Shown: in pieces, positions 11,192-20,828 of the stretch
How the letters are laid out: every line of letters starts with the position of its first letter
Numbering within the stretch: position 1 is the first letter of the stretch
Source: CAJBLF01 sp964463255
GTDB taxonomy: Bacteria > Patescibacteriota > Gracilibacteria > Absconditabacterales > Absconditicoccaceae
Assembly (NCBI GenBank): GCA_964463255.1
Contig: CAYXBC010000005.1
Location: 1 to 36,387, forward strand
Reading direction: 5' to 3'
DNA: 36,387 bases
The notes under the pieces: model-generated
The model's database searches: none
Told to the model about the DNA's origin: nothing
The model's input: the letters and a program-made list of their open reading frames with translations, nothing else
Made by a program: the position numbers and the translations under genes

Positions 11192-11368
11192 CTAGAACGG
11201 TTCAATAGCTTGGACAGGACAGGCAATTTCAGCTTCTTCATATTTTTGCTTATCCTCGGGAGTAGGTTTCTTAATCAGTTCTGCAGGAACACCTTCTACT
11301 TTGAAAAGTTCTGGAGCAACTGATGCACACATACCACATCCGATACATTTATCGTTTATACCTGCCAT
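11192..11368 (-). CDS. Small [4Fe-4S] ferredoxin
   Basis: This 58-residue ferredoxin carries one iron-sulfur cluster. Cys8, Cys11 and Cys14 lie in the motif CIGCGMC, and Cys50 in CPVQAIEPF provides the fourth ligand. This spacing is typical of single-cluster ferredoxins of the Thermotoga/Bacillus type, which act as soluble low-potential electron carriers. It lies 28 bases after the upstream membrane-protein gene and is the last gene of a minus-strand cluster. It converges on the cysteine-repeat gene with only 17 bases between stop codons. The redox partner is not evident in this window. Confidence 0.92.
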   Translation of the reverse strand: MAGINDKCIGCGMCASVAPELFKVEGVPAELIKKPTPEDKQKYEEAEIACPVQAIEPF

Positions 11369-11396
11369 CTTCTAACTGCATAAATAAGGTAAAAAA

Positions 11397-12029
11397 TTAT
11401 TCAAAATGATGTTGATGAGTATGTGGTGTATCCCCCTCTCATTCTTCCTCATCAAAGAGTCACTTGAATGATTTCTTATGCTGTATTTCTTTGATTGCTT
11501 CTTCATCAACAACATTGACTATTTTGGTCTTACTGGAATTTTCTTTGGCATGCTTAAGGACAGAAACAAGAGTCAGAATAAGTCCTAAAAGCAAAAATAA
11601 TTGAATAAAATAATATGATCACGTAAGCTTAATAGTCTGTGTACTCATTCAAACGACATTGATTGCATCGCCGATACCAAGGAAAGCGGTAGCGATAATC
11701 CACAAGAAACCAAAATTGAGAAGGGAATCATTTTCTTTGAATCCAAAATATCAGATGATGAAATTTTTAAATTTGAAACTCATATTCCAGCTTAATAAGA
11801 TAACGACACTCACAAGTATGATAATCAAACTCTTGAACAAGTGTCAATTAAGCAGATGTACCGAACGGGAAACGTCGTTTACCGGAGATATCTTAATCAA
11901 TGGAAGGATAATAAGAAATAAGCTAAGTACCCGTAGATATAGCACGAACACTTTCTGATGTTTGGTAAATCTTCAGAATTTTTGAAGGAATCTGGAGATC
12001 TTCTCATGAAGATTGAATTTTTTATTCAT
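11397..12029 (-). CDS. Hypothetical multi-pass membrane protein
   Basis: The 210 residues contain about four hydrophobic helices, at roughly residues 28-46, 66-84, 107-125 and 138-158. They are followed by a charged cytoplasmic tail with an acidic stretch (DEEEGEGD) and a His-rich end (HTHQHH). The helix positions resemble small YqhA-like or unknown-function membrane proteins, but I do not recognise a diagnostic motif. It sits between another membrane protein and the ferredoxin in the same orientation. The start at ATG 12029 is the only reasonable one. The gene contains eight TGA codons read as Gly, and at least one CGG. Confidence 0.8.
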
Positions 12030-12118
12030 CTCAGAACAGAAAGGGTAAAAGCGACAGCTAATACAAAAACATTAATGATTTATATGAATTTTTCAATTAA
12101 TTCTACGAAAGGGATAAT

Positions 12119-12571
12119 CTAGAGACTATAGGAGTTATTGGGGATAGGTTGAGGCGTTTGAGAACTGGAAGGATTTATGGTATCGAAAAGCTGACCCTTA
12201 TATTGGCTATTCTCCTGGCTTTGTTTGACGATATTGCCGAGATTGAAAAGTCCATTAACGAGTTCCCCAGCTCTGCCAAACACATTTATAGGAGTATAGA
12301 GATCATATTTAGGAACCTTCATAAGCCTAAGGACCACAGGCACCATAACCAATAGGAATATAGTCAATATCACGCCGATAATCATAAATCTGATACTATT
12401 TCGTCATTTCTTTTTATTTTCCTCTTTGCTATGAGAAAAAACGAACATGATGATAGCACGAATGAACGTATAGATACATCAGCCAATCACCAAAATGACT
12501 ACCAAAGCCAGAACGGTCAAAATAACATTCTGAAAATCGGCATTATCATAAATAGCGTTCATTGAGGGCAT
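12119..12571 (-). CDS. Hypothetical two-helix membrane protein
   Basis: This 150-residue protein has two transmembrane helices (about 15-45 and 58-76). A basic segment rich in Lys separates them (KEENKKKGWNS, with Gly from TGA and Trp from CGA). The C-terminal soluble tail ends in Ser/Pro/Gln-rich residues. The two-helix, basic-loop layout resembles small pilin-like or scaffold membrane proteins, but nothing diagnostic is present. ATG 12571 is the first start; ATG 12562 is an alternative three codons later. The gene follows rpsP by 24 bases and is likely co-transcribed. Confidence 0.78.
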
Positions 12572-12595
12572 GAAAAAATATAAAAAAGAATCAGA

Positions 12596-12895
12596 TTACT
12601 TCTTTTCCTCTTTTTTGGTTACGCCTTTCCTTTCTCTATGTTCGATGAATTTTTTGAAAAAATCGTCCTTAGTCTCATTAAACAAAAGCTTAGCGACTCT
12701 TTCTGAGGGTTGAGCTCATTTTTTGATTCGAGCGATGATGGATGGAATATCAACTTGAATCGTATGCTTCAAAGGATCATATGATCATAGAACTTCTTTA
12801 TATCCGTATTTAACAGGTTTGGAGTGCTCAGAAAGCACGACCCTATAGACAGCGAGATTTTTTCTTCCATGTCTTGAAAGTCTTATAACTAGCAT
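12596..12895 (-). CDS. rpsP: 30S ribosomal protein bS16
   Basis: This is a 99-residue bS16, a small-subunit ribosomal protein. It begins MLVIRLSRHGRKNLAVYRVV, the usual 'iRL.R.G.k..p.YrIV' start. The second conserved block reads AWIKKGAQPSERV, where the W is encoded by CGA (12728-12730 on the plus strand). The family has an aromatic/Trp at this site, so this supports CGA as Trp. The C-terminal tail is lysine-rich. It lies between rpmG and a membrane-protein gene in one orientation. Confidence 0.95.
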
Positions 12896-12934
12896 AATGA
12901 ATGTATAAAAAAATTAAAAGATGAAATAAGCGAA

Positions 12935-13108
12935 TTATTTCAATTTTTCTCTCGATACATGAGAGGTTTTCTTTTTGTCTTGTTTGCAATACTTAGTCAA
13001 TTCCAACTTTGGAGTATTTGTCTTGTTGATACTCGTGTGATAATTGGTTTTTCCGCAGTCTTTGCATTGCATTGCGACTACAATTCTTCATCACTTTTTT
13101 TTAGCCAT
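12935..13108 (-). CDS. rpmG: 50S ribosomal protein bL33
   Basis: This is a 57-residue bL33. The sequence shows a basic start, QCKDCGKTNYHTSINKTNTP, then LELTKYCKQDKKKTSHV, which follow the family pattern (NY.T.KN..N.P.RLELKKYC). Cys15 and Cys18 keep part of the zinc-ribbon pattern. The second pair is reduced to Cys41, with Asp44 where the last ligand would be. It stands immediately downstream of two tRNA genes and upstream of rpsP, making a compact translation cluster. Confidence 0.93.
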
Positions 13109-13164
13109 GAGTAGTAAGATAAGAATAAATAAAGATATGATATGAATGACGGTTCCATCATAAT

Positions 13165-13238
13165 TGGCTCCAGGGAGACTCGAACTCCCGACCTCGTCCT
13201 TATGAGAGACGCGCTCTAACCGGCTGAGCTACAGAGCC
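13165..13238 (-). tRNA. tRNA-Met (anticodon CAU), elongator type
   Basis: The 74-base cloverleaf has the acceptor stem GGCTCTG/TGGAGCC with two G-U pairs. The D arm reads TAGCTCAGCCGGTTAGAGC. The anticodon stem CGTCT/GGACG encloses loop CTCATAA (anticodon CAT). The T arm contains GGGAGTTCGAGTCTCCC. The loop and 5' end resemble elongator tRNA-Met of bacteria. CAU could also be the modified Ile2 tRNA, but the Met reading is favoured. CCA is not encoded. Confidence 0.9.
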
Positions 13239-13248
13239 ATAAAGACAT

Positions 13249-13335
13249 CGGTGAGGGCGGGATTCGAACCCGCGAGACGTTTAACCGTCTGACTCATTAG
13301 CAGCGAGCTGATTTCAGCCTCTCATCCACCTCACC
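13249..13335 (-). tRNA. tRNA-Ser (anticodon GCU)
   Basis: The 87-base class II tRNA has a GGTGAGG/CCTCACC acceptor stem and discriminator G, as usual for Ser. The anticodon loop CTGCTAA gives anticodon GCT. A long variable arm (CAGACGGTTAAACGTCT) and T arm GCGGGTTCGAATCCCGC follow. It is 10 bases from tRNA-Met and shares its strand. Confidence 0.92.
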
Positions 13336-13372
13336 ATAAGTATTTTCAGCATTACGAAAAAATCGTGTGATG

Positions 13373-13402
13373 ATTATATAGAGAATTGCTGTTGAATTTC
13401 AA
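13373..13402 (-). promoter_or_regulatory. Promoter of the tRNA / ribosomal protein cluster
   Basis: On the minus strand, TTGAAA (13402-13397) and TATAAT (13378-13373) are 18 bases apart and lie about 40 bases before tRNA-Ser. It likely drives tRNA-Ser, tRNA-Met and possibly rpmG-rpsP and later genes. Confidence 0.6.
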
Positions 13403-13419
13403 GAACAAAAACATACATT
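13392..13419 (+). promoter_or_regulatory. Possible promoter of the 13460 operon, overlapping the tRNA promoter
   Basis: TTGAAT at 13392-13397 and TACATT at 13414-13419 are 16 bases apart. The -35 box shares bases with the minus-strand -35 box. The match is moderate. A ribosome-binding-like AGGAAAG lies at 13451-13457, just before ATG 13460. Confidence 0.35.
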
Positions 13420-13459
13420 TCCTTGCATATAAAAGCAAATTTTACTCACTAGGAAAGAT

Positions 13460-14053
13460 ATGGCAGACGAGATAGGAGGAGGATTTGATGAGTTTAACTC
13501 TGGAGAAGTAAGAGAAGACACCAACAAGGTGACAGAAGAAGCTGTCAGAAGAATCCAAGAAAACCAGAAGAAAGCCCAACAGGTGAGCCAAGAGATCAAA
13601 GATGATCAGTCAAAAAATGCGAAACTCGCGAAATTTCTCTCGTTCCTGCTCAAAGAGATAAAGAATGACCATCTCATAAAACAGATATACCAAGTTTTTT
13701 TCAAGACTAGACATGAAGAATCCGGACTAGAACACCTAAGAAAAAACATAAATACAGCAGTTATAGTATGATTATTCGTGCCTTTTTATCAGGATGAGAT
13801 CAAAAACCTCTGATTGACCTCAGTATACCAGGACATATTTTCCTTTGATACCGATATTTCTCTCACCAAATACATAGCGTTCATTAAGCATCTACTGCCA
13901 AGATTCCATGACAATATCGTCTTAGATAAAGAAGAATTCATAAAATTACTGACGCTCATCACAGAATATTATCATCTGAGTGAGAGACTCAGTGGAGAAA
14001 AAGCCATTGAATTCGAACAAACGATTAAAAAAGAGCTTTCATTGAACGGATAA
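13460..14053 (+). CDS. Hypothetical helical protein
   Basis: This 197-residue cytosolic-looking protein does not match a family I know. It starts with a short Gly/Asp-rich segment. A strongly charged, coiled-coil-like helix (about residues 20-60, rich in Lys, Gln and Glu) follows, then a more globular helical part with many aromatic and leucine residues. Two TGA codons are read as Gly. AGGAAAG sits 8 bases before the ATG. The next reading frame begins 8 bases after the stop codon, so it is the first gene of an operon with the large anchored repeat protein. A shared function with that protein is an inference from spacing only. Confidence 0.8.
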
Positions 14054-14061
14054 TCAGATTA

Positions 14062-14160
14062 ATGACAATTAAAACATATTTTAGGGATTTTGTCAACCCT
14101 ATTTTTTTATTTATAGAGACATTTTTGGTAATTGTCTTGGTTGTGAATATACTTACATAG
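14062..14160 (+). CDS. N-terminal membrane anchor, in frame with the next gene but closed by TAG
   Basis: This 32-codon frame encodes a short basic start and one clear transmembrane helix (about residues 13-31, PIFLFIETFLVIVLVVNIL). TAG at 14158-14160 ends it and is followed immediately, in the same frame, by ATG at 14161 of the long repeat protein. Its spacing to the previous gene (8 bases) is that of an operon gene start. The long protein without it has no N-terminal anchor. It is best read as the beginning of the same protein, separated by a nonsense codon, a sequencing error or TAG readthrough. It could also be a genuine separate mini-gene. Confidence 0.5.
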   Translation: MTIKTYFRDFVNPIFLFIETFLVIVLVVNILT

Positions 14161-17100
14161 ATGAATTTTATCTATGCGACAAGGATGAGAATTCAAGAAA
14201 TCCCCATTCAACCAGCGGAAAAAAGAGAAGAGTATGCCAATAGAACAGAAGGCGAATTCAGAGCTCTACTTCAAGCAAGTAACGTGAAGGATTTTTTCGA
14301 TACAAGCATAATAAAAATAAAACAAGATTGAGACAAATATATTTTTTGGCTCAACGGAAAAAATGAATTCGCAGTCAACAACAAGACAGACCTCAAGCTA
14401 TTTATCATGAATTTTTATAATGACTTAAAGGGGAAAGAGAAACGAACAGAAGAGAAAAATGTCATAATAAATATGACAGAACTAGAAAAAAAGACGAGAA
14501 TGGAGATATATACCACAGAGACAACACAAGAACTTGCTGATCTCAAGCAAAAAGTACAGATATCCAACAATGCAGAAATCCAATGACAATCTACCGATAT
14601 CGATTCCATAAAAAAGAAGACAAGTGATCTGATAGAATTTTTCAAAGAAGAGGGAAAAGCAGTGAATAAGAATAGAGGCATATTTAGAGGTAGAAAATAC
14701 AATGGAGTAGACAAATGAAGTCTCGATAATGATAAAACGGAAATAAATGAACGTCTGAGAGCATTAGATAAAATCAACAAAAGAATCCAGGAGTTAGAAA
14801 AATCTAAGACAAATAAGGAAGGAAAGACAAATGATCTCGATGAAACAAGAATGAATATAGAACTTAAAAGGATCAATGAAGAGTTAGATGACATAAAAAA
14901 ACAGGCTCCCGATTTCGTATTGACCAGAACAGGAATCATACTCGAAAATGAAGATAAGACACCATATTTCGATATAATCGGGTATGCAAAAAAGGATATA
15001 AAAAAATTAAATAAAGCACTCTTAAAGATAAATAACGAGTACACTATATTAAACGGAATGAGTTTGACGACAGCAGAAAGAATAGAACTCAAAGAAGATT
15101 TAGAAGCAATGGATCTGTATATAGATCAGGTCAAAAACCATCCAGATACCTTCAAACCATCAGAACATCCCTTCATTCCTAAACATATCAAAGAATTCTG
15201 TGCATTGCTCAACATAGAACCGACCCCTGCGCAATACAAGGAACTAAATAGGATAGCAGGATTGACTAAAGAGGAATTGGCTGCAGAACAAAGCAATAAA
15301 AATAGGGAATGAACAGTAATTATAGTAGCAGGAAAAAAATCTCAAGAAGGAGAATCACAATGAGCAGCAGACCCAAGTTTTACGGGATACAAAGAAGCTA
15401 TAGAAAAATACGGTATAAGAGGAGCATTACATCAATCCTTCGATTATTTTCCAAACATGAAAGCTGATCAGAAATCATTCCGGACCAATGCACTATTCTT
15501 GGGAGGAATGGGATTTGCATTATTTAAAGGCGCAAAATGGCTATTCTCAAAGAAAAAAGAAGGAGAATCATGAATGGGATTCTTCTGAAAATTAGCGGTT
15601 CTCTGAGGAGTTGTATTATGAACCAATATGCTGACAGGTAAATCTCCATTAGAATTAATCGATAAGGCAATCAATGGATGATTCAAATTCGAAGATATCA
15701 AACTAGACTTCTTTGGAAAAACAAATGAAGCAAGTCCTGATGCCAAGAAATATATTGTAGATCCTCTGAGAGCGACATGCATCCTAGGAACAGTAAAGAT
15801 TGGCCAATTAGGTACAGTCATAGATCCTAAGACCTTCAAACGAAAAAACTATGATGATTTATTGATGAGAACGGAAGGCGAAAATAAGAAAATTCTTGAA
15901 AGTATAGGAAAAGACGACAATGAAGGAATCATACGCAAAGGATTGCAGAGATTATGAATAACACCAGATAATCTAAACAATCTAGACCAAAACATCTCCC
16001 TCGACGAATTATATAAAATCTATATGTATAATATTGCCGTGAAAGAAAAATATATGACAGATAATAACCTTAAGGTTGTATCAGGCAAGGATGAAACCAT
16101 TGATAAACTCATTTCACAAGGAAAACAGGTAAGCGAAGCGGACTTTCAAAAACTCAATGCTGATGGAGTATTTGAATCCATAGCAACAACCACAGATTCG
16201 GCAGAAGCTAAAAAAGATAAGGAAGAATTGGATAGAGAAGTGGATCTATTGACAGACATTACGACAGAAAAAACAAAGATAAAGACAGAAGTCCATCTTT
16301 TCTATGATATGATGCCAAAGAACAAGGAAGGCAAAAAGGAAGTTAAAATTATCCAATCGCAAGGACTTATCTATCTTGAAACCTATGGTAATCAGACAGA
16401 AGTAAATCTCGATAAGATGACGATACAATGATTTACAGACAAAGCAGCGAAAGAATATGTATTTAGCAGTATCGCAAACGCATTAAAAGTAGCTAACCTT
16501 ACAAATTATATCAAGAAGATATCCAAAGAGAAAACAGCAAACACCGAGGCACCTTTCTATATCGATACAATGGGAAACATAAAATTTAATAACGCAAAAC
16601 TCTTCTCGACAGATTTCGATACGGAGATTATATCAGCATGACGATGAGGAGAACTCAAAAACATTTCACCAATTCTCGAAGAAAACAAACAAGAATATTG
16701 TAATTATCTCAACGGTAGCAAACCAAAAATTCGGAAAGAAAATAAAGAAAACACTTTGGATGAAATTCCCGATAAGGCATGACTCAAAGAAGAAATCAAA
16801 AAGATCGCCAATGGAGATCAAGCCAAAGAAAAAACATTATTGATAGCTATGAATGAATTCTATGATATAATGCCGACTACGGAAAAGAAGATAATACTAT
16901 CAGGGACCGAAGAAGAATTGAATTTTTGAACCTATGATCAGATGACAAGCATCAATCTCAAAAGTCTTTCGATAAAAGGATTTACGAGATCAGCCTTCGA
17001 AAATACTACTGAACTCTTCAAAGCTGCGAATCTCAACAATTATATCAAGAAGATCTGTAAAGATAAGGTCGGATGAGAAAAACCATTTTATTTCCGTATG

Positions 17101-18345
17101 TGAGAAATCAGCTTTAATGACAAAAAGGTTTTCTCGACAGAATTTGATACAGGAATCATTTCAACGGGATTTCTATGACGACTAAAAGATATATCGCCGA
17201 CTTTGAACAAATATAAGGAAGAATACTGCAATTTCCTAAATGATACAAAACCAGCATTCCGAAAAATAGAATGAATGGGATTGATAATAGAGCAATGATT
17301 TGAAGACCTACCTGACGATGCAAAGATGAAAGAAAAAATAAGCACACTTAAAAATATAGATGAGATTACCAAGAGAAATATCCTAATAGGCATGAATGAA
17401 TTTTATAAGAAACGACCAAATGCAGATAAGCTAATCGATATCGTCGAGTCTTGAGATATAGTAGAATTCAAAACCTACAATCAATCAACGACCATTAATC
17501 TGAACAAAAAATCTATAGAAGGATTCACTCCATCAAGATTCGAAAACTATGAAGAGCTTTTCAATGCTGTAAATCTCACAAATCGCATCAAGTACTTGTG
17601 TAAAGAAAGGGTAGCGAACGCTGTTGAGCCGTTCAGAATTTCAACAGGATGAGATATTACCTTCGATGATGCAAAAGTCTTCTCGTTGGATTTTGATACC
17701 GAGTTAATGGCTGCTGGTCGATGAGGATCGCTTGAAAAGATATCACCAATCTTAGAGAAATACAAAGAATACTACCGTGACTATCTCAACAACAGCAAAC
17801 CGAAATTCCGATTAGATATAAAAGACCAGACCTGATTATTGGAAAAGATTAGGAAAATATCCGGATGAGATAACAAGAAAGAGAGAGAACTCATGATAGC
17901 TATAAATGAATTCCGGGAACAAATGCCTAATGCCGATAAAGATATAGATATCATAGGATCAGGTGATGACGTAGAATTTAAGACATATAATCAAACTACA
18001 CGCATCAATCTCAAAACTAAAGCGCTGAAAGGATTTACAACGAGCTGATTCGAGACATATACAGAACTCTTCAAAGCAGCGAATCTTACAAACCGCATCA
18101 GAGACATCGTAAAAGAAAAAATCGCAAGCACAGATACACCATTCTATATCTCTACTATAGATGGCTATATCTATTTCGATGAAGCAAAAACATTATCTGA
18201 TATCTTCGATACGAAAATATTAACTACATGATGGGGAGGAAAATTGAAAGGTATCTCATCTACGCTAGAAAAATTCAAGAAACAATACATACTCTATCTC
18301 AACACACTCCCTAAATTTTGGAAGGAAAAAATAGTCACTAAATAA
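14161..18345 (+). CDS. Very large protein with four ~175-residue C-terminal repeats
   Basis: This 1,394-residue protein is not recognised. The first 400 residues are highly charged and coiled-coil-like. A hydrophobic, Gly-rich segment at about 440-490 (several TGA glycines) could cross a membrane. From about residue 695 to the end there are four related repeats, marked by the motifs EFYDIMP, FKTYNQxTxINL, GFT, LFKAANLTNYIKKI, FDTEI, AGWGGxLKxISPILE and KPKFW. Equivalent positions are coded CGG, CGA, CGA and TGG in the KPKFW motif (16732, 17260, 17809, 18319), and CGA or TGG in the GWGG motif (16642, 17719, 18232). The gene therefore carries its own test of CGA/CGG as Trp. A surface or envelope scaffold role is only a guess. 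Confidence 0.85.
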
Positions 18346-18363
18346 ATTTCTATTGAATAACCG

Positions 18364-18395
18364 AAAAGGACTGCTATACAAAGAGTAGTCCTTTT
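18364..18395 (+). terminator. Rho-independent terminator
   Basis: The left arm 18364-18375 (AAAAGGACTGCT) pairs with 18384-18395, with one G-U pair, an 8-base loop and a T-rich right arm. It closes the large repeat-protein operon. Confidence 0.8.
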
Positions 18396-18411
18396 TATCG
18401 CATTTGGAGAT

Positions 18412-19410
18412 ATGAAAATACAAAATCACCTAGCGATACCAGAAAAACGCATTCTCATAGTCGGCAACCGATCTTACAGAAATATGTGAGACGAGCTAAT
18501 CTTATTGTGAACCGTAAAATTATTGCTCAATCAAGAAAAAAAAATAACCATAGCCGCATATAATCCTCAACGGCTCAAAGAATTTTTGAGTCAGTTTATC
18601 GACACAAAAAAAGTAACATTCGTGACAGAATTACCCAAGGGCATCCGTTCATGGATCAGATACATCATCGAGGGTAAATACAAAGAACGAAAACTATATA
18701 GAAAAATAGATGCAGTAATCATCGGATGAGGAGAAATAATCACAGAAGAGAATAAAAACTCCTATCGATACCGAATAGTATCACTCCTCCCCTGCCTCAG
18801 GAAACCACGTTATCTCATGGGAGGTATCCAATTACCCAAAAAATATATCAATAGACTCCTCTTCAAACGAATCCTCAAAGACACGAAACATATCTTCGCA
18901 AGAGATCAGGAAACCGTCGATGAACTATCTGGATATGGATATAAATATGCGGAATTCTTTATGGATACATCCTACTTCGCTTATGATCGAAAAAAAAACA
19001 GACAAAATCCATCTGACAAGAGATATATCATAGTAAATCTCAATAAGAACGCCGAAAAATTTCTCCCGGACATCATCCAAGAAGTCAAAAAGCTCTACAA
19101 TCAATGATATTCTATTATGTACATCCCTGTTGCCAAGGGCAATAACCAGCGATATGATGATATGAGGTATGCGCAGAAAATACAGCTTGGGGCAGAAATC
19201 AAGGATCAGCGATTTACCATATTGGATCGAGAAAAAGATTTCTCATTTTTCGTAAAAACACTTGCACAAGCAAGTATGGTAATAAGCAGTAGATTACATC
19301 TCTTTCTGATAGCAAGTTTTTTAGGCGTGCCGACAAAGGTCTATCCCTACCAGAAGAAAATAATCAAAATGCAGAAAACGCTTGAGACACTTGAGATAAG
19401 AAAAGAGTAG
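18412..19410 (+). CDS. Polysaccharide pyruvyl transferase-family protein (CsaB-like)
   Basis: This 332-residue protein is of the polysaccharide pyruvyl transferase type, enzymes that add ketal pyruvate to cell-surface sugars. The N-terminal Rossmann-like strand and loop read RILIVGNxSYRNMGDELIL, matching 'GyyG..N.GDEa'. GGGEIITEE follows in the middle, where TGA gives a Gly. The C-terminal half has the family signature SSRLHLFLIASFLGVP ('s.RlHal..A...g.P'). The length is close to normal. GGAG lies just before the ATG. Many CGA codons occur in variable positions. It is followed by other envelope and sugar genes. The acceptor sugar cannot be told from sequence. Confidence 0.82.
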
Positions 19411-19435
19411 AATTTAAAATGTAATTTTTTCAAGG

Positions 19436-19948
19436 ATGGATATTATCTCTCACGGACTCTATGGATGAGTCGTATTTGGCAACAAGAATAAGAAAGATTA
19501 TCGGTTTGCTGCCGGATTTTGAATACTCCCTGACTTCGTCTCGTTTGGAGTACCATTCGCCGTAAACATCATCACCCTACTCTCCTGAGGCGATGGAAGT
19601 TTTTTCGGAGAATCTTCACATCACAATATCAATGCTACCTACATCCATACCCTCTATAATATCACCCATAGCCTAATCATCCGATGAATCGTATTCGGAG
19701 CATTACGGTTAATTTTCAAGAGACCAATCAAAGCCAGCTATGCACGATTATTACATATCCTCATAGACATACCGACACACACATTAGCATTTTTTGCAAC
19801 ACCCTTCTTGCGACCACTCTCTACCTATAGATTTGATGGTATCCGCCGAAGCGATAAGATGATATTCATCCCAAATATCATACTATTGGTCGTGCTCTAT
19901 AGTATCTATATATATAAGAAATACCGCAAAGCCAAAAAAATAAAATAA
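19436..19948 (+). CDS. Small multi-pass membrane protein
   Basis: This 170-residue protein begins MDIISHGLYGGVVFG. It contains several hydrophobic helices and conserved-looking His residues (H6, SSHH near 62, THS near 78, LLHILIDIPTHT near 105). These resemble membrane-bound metal-dependent hydrolases of the YdjM/LexA-regulated type, which have scattered His/Asp in helices. Near the end RFDGIRWSD has W encoded by CGA (19847-19849), fitting the 'dGi.W' pattern. It lies 25 bases after the previous gene, with AAGG adjacent to the start codon. The hydrolase assignment is tentative. Confidence 0.72.
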
Positions 19949-19960
19949 CTTCAAAATGAA

Positions 19961-19990
19961 TTGACAAATATGAGTATATTAGTATACAAT
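19961..19990 (+). promoter_or_regulatory. Strong sigma70-type promoter
   Basis: TTGACA at 19961-19966 and TACAAT at 19985-19990 are 18 bases apart. The predicted transcript start is near 19997, so ATG 20033 rather than an upstream ATG is the true start of the next gene. Confidence 0.75.
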
Positions 19991-20032
19991 TTTTTCAGGA
20001 AAACAAAAAATATAAACCAAAACACATATACT

Positions 20033-20809
20033 ATGAAAATTAACGGTAAATTACTCGTAAACCCGATAATGTCACAGATGCAGGAAGGACAGGAAGGGTT
20101 CTTGGTAGCGGAAGCTATCATCATAGTCAACAGCGAAGAAGTCTATATCAACACGGCTAGCAGTATCGCCGAAAATAATGATGGGGAAAAATATATCATA
20201 CCTATCAAAAAAATCGGCCCTGGCCCAGAAGACTTCGAAATCGATTTCAATATTGCATTCAGATTTCTCAATAATGTATGCAATAAAAATGAAGAAATGA
20301 AAATTAAAGAAGTACAAACTGTTATAGGTCCTTTCAAAATCCAGACCGAAGTATACAAGATAAGCAACTATAAGGAACAGGTATACCCACGGATGACGCT
20401 GGAATTACTGATAGATTCTTTCGCAGTCAATAAGGAGCTGATAGAAAACGATCAGGGCAGTGAAAAAACGGAAGAAAATGTAATAGATTTGAGAAAAAGG
20501 ATCATTGCAAAACTCAAGGAATTACCATTGGAGAAATTGAAAATTTATGAGGACATGTTCGCACCTTTAAACGAAGAAGACAGCGAGGACGGAGAAATCA
20601 TAAATTACATTGAAGACGAAGGGATTGATAGTTGCGTAGAACTTCTCATTAAAAAATTCAAAAGCCAGAGGAAATGGGAAGACCTATCATTAGCAGAACT
20701 TCAAACTGAACTTAGTATAGCCACAGAAAGACAGGAATTTGAGAAATCCTGCTCAATCCGAGATGTAATAAATAAGAAGAGATGAAGTAAACAAGCAAAA
20801 AGAGGATAG
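20033..20809 (+). CDS. Hypothetical protein with C-terminal UVR-like motif
   Basis: This 258-residue acidic cytosolic protein consists of a beta-rich N-terminal half (residues 1-130) and a charged helical region. It ends in a UVR-like helix pair (LSLAELQTELSIATERQEFEKSCSIRDVI split over two helices, about 219-250). UVR motifs occur in UvrB/UvrC and in McsA- and Clp-associated proteins, where they mediate protein contacts. No nuclease or helicase motifs are present. An in-frame ATG at 19970 lies inside the promoter and is rejected as the start. One TGA glycine near the end extends the protein beyond the standard-code stop. The real stop TAG lies inside the terminator hairpin. Confidence 0.82.
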
Positions 20810-20828
20810 GTTTCCCTATCCTCTTTTT
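20797..20828. terminator. Bidirectional terminator containing both genes' stop codons
   Basis: A 14-bp perfect stem (20797-20810 with 20815-20828) encloses a 4-base loop, with A-run and T-run flanks. The plus-strand TAG (20807-20809) and the minus-strand TAG (20818-20816) both lie inside the stem. Confidence 0.88.

Noticed and set aside
14415..15092. 225-codon minus-strand open frame
   Set aside because: Shadow of the charged coiled-coil part of the 14161-18345 gene; low-complexity Ser/Phe/Ile composition.
19961..20032. Longer N-terminus for the UVR-motif protein
   Set aside because: The upstream ATG lies between -35 and -10 elements of a strong promoter and the extra residues are low-complexity.
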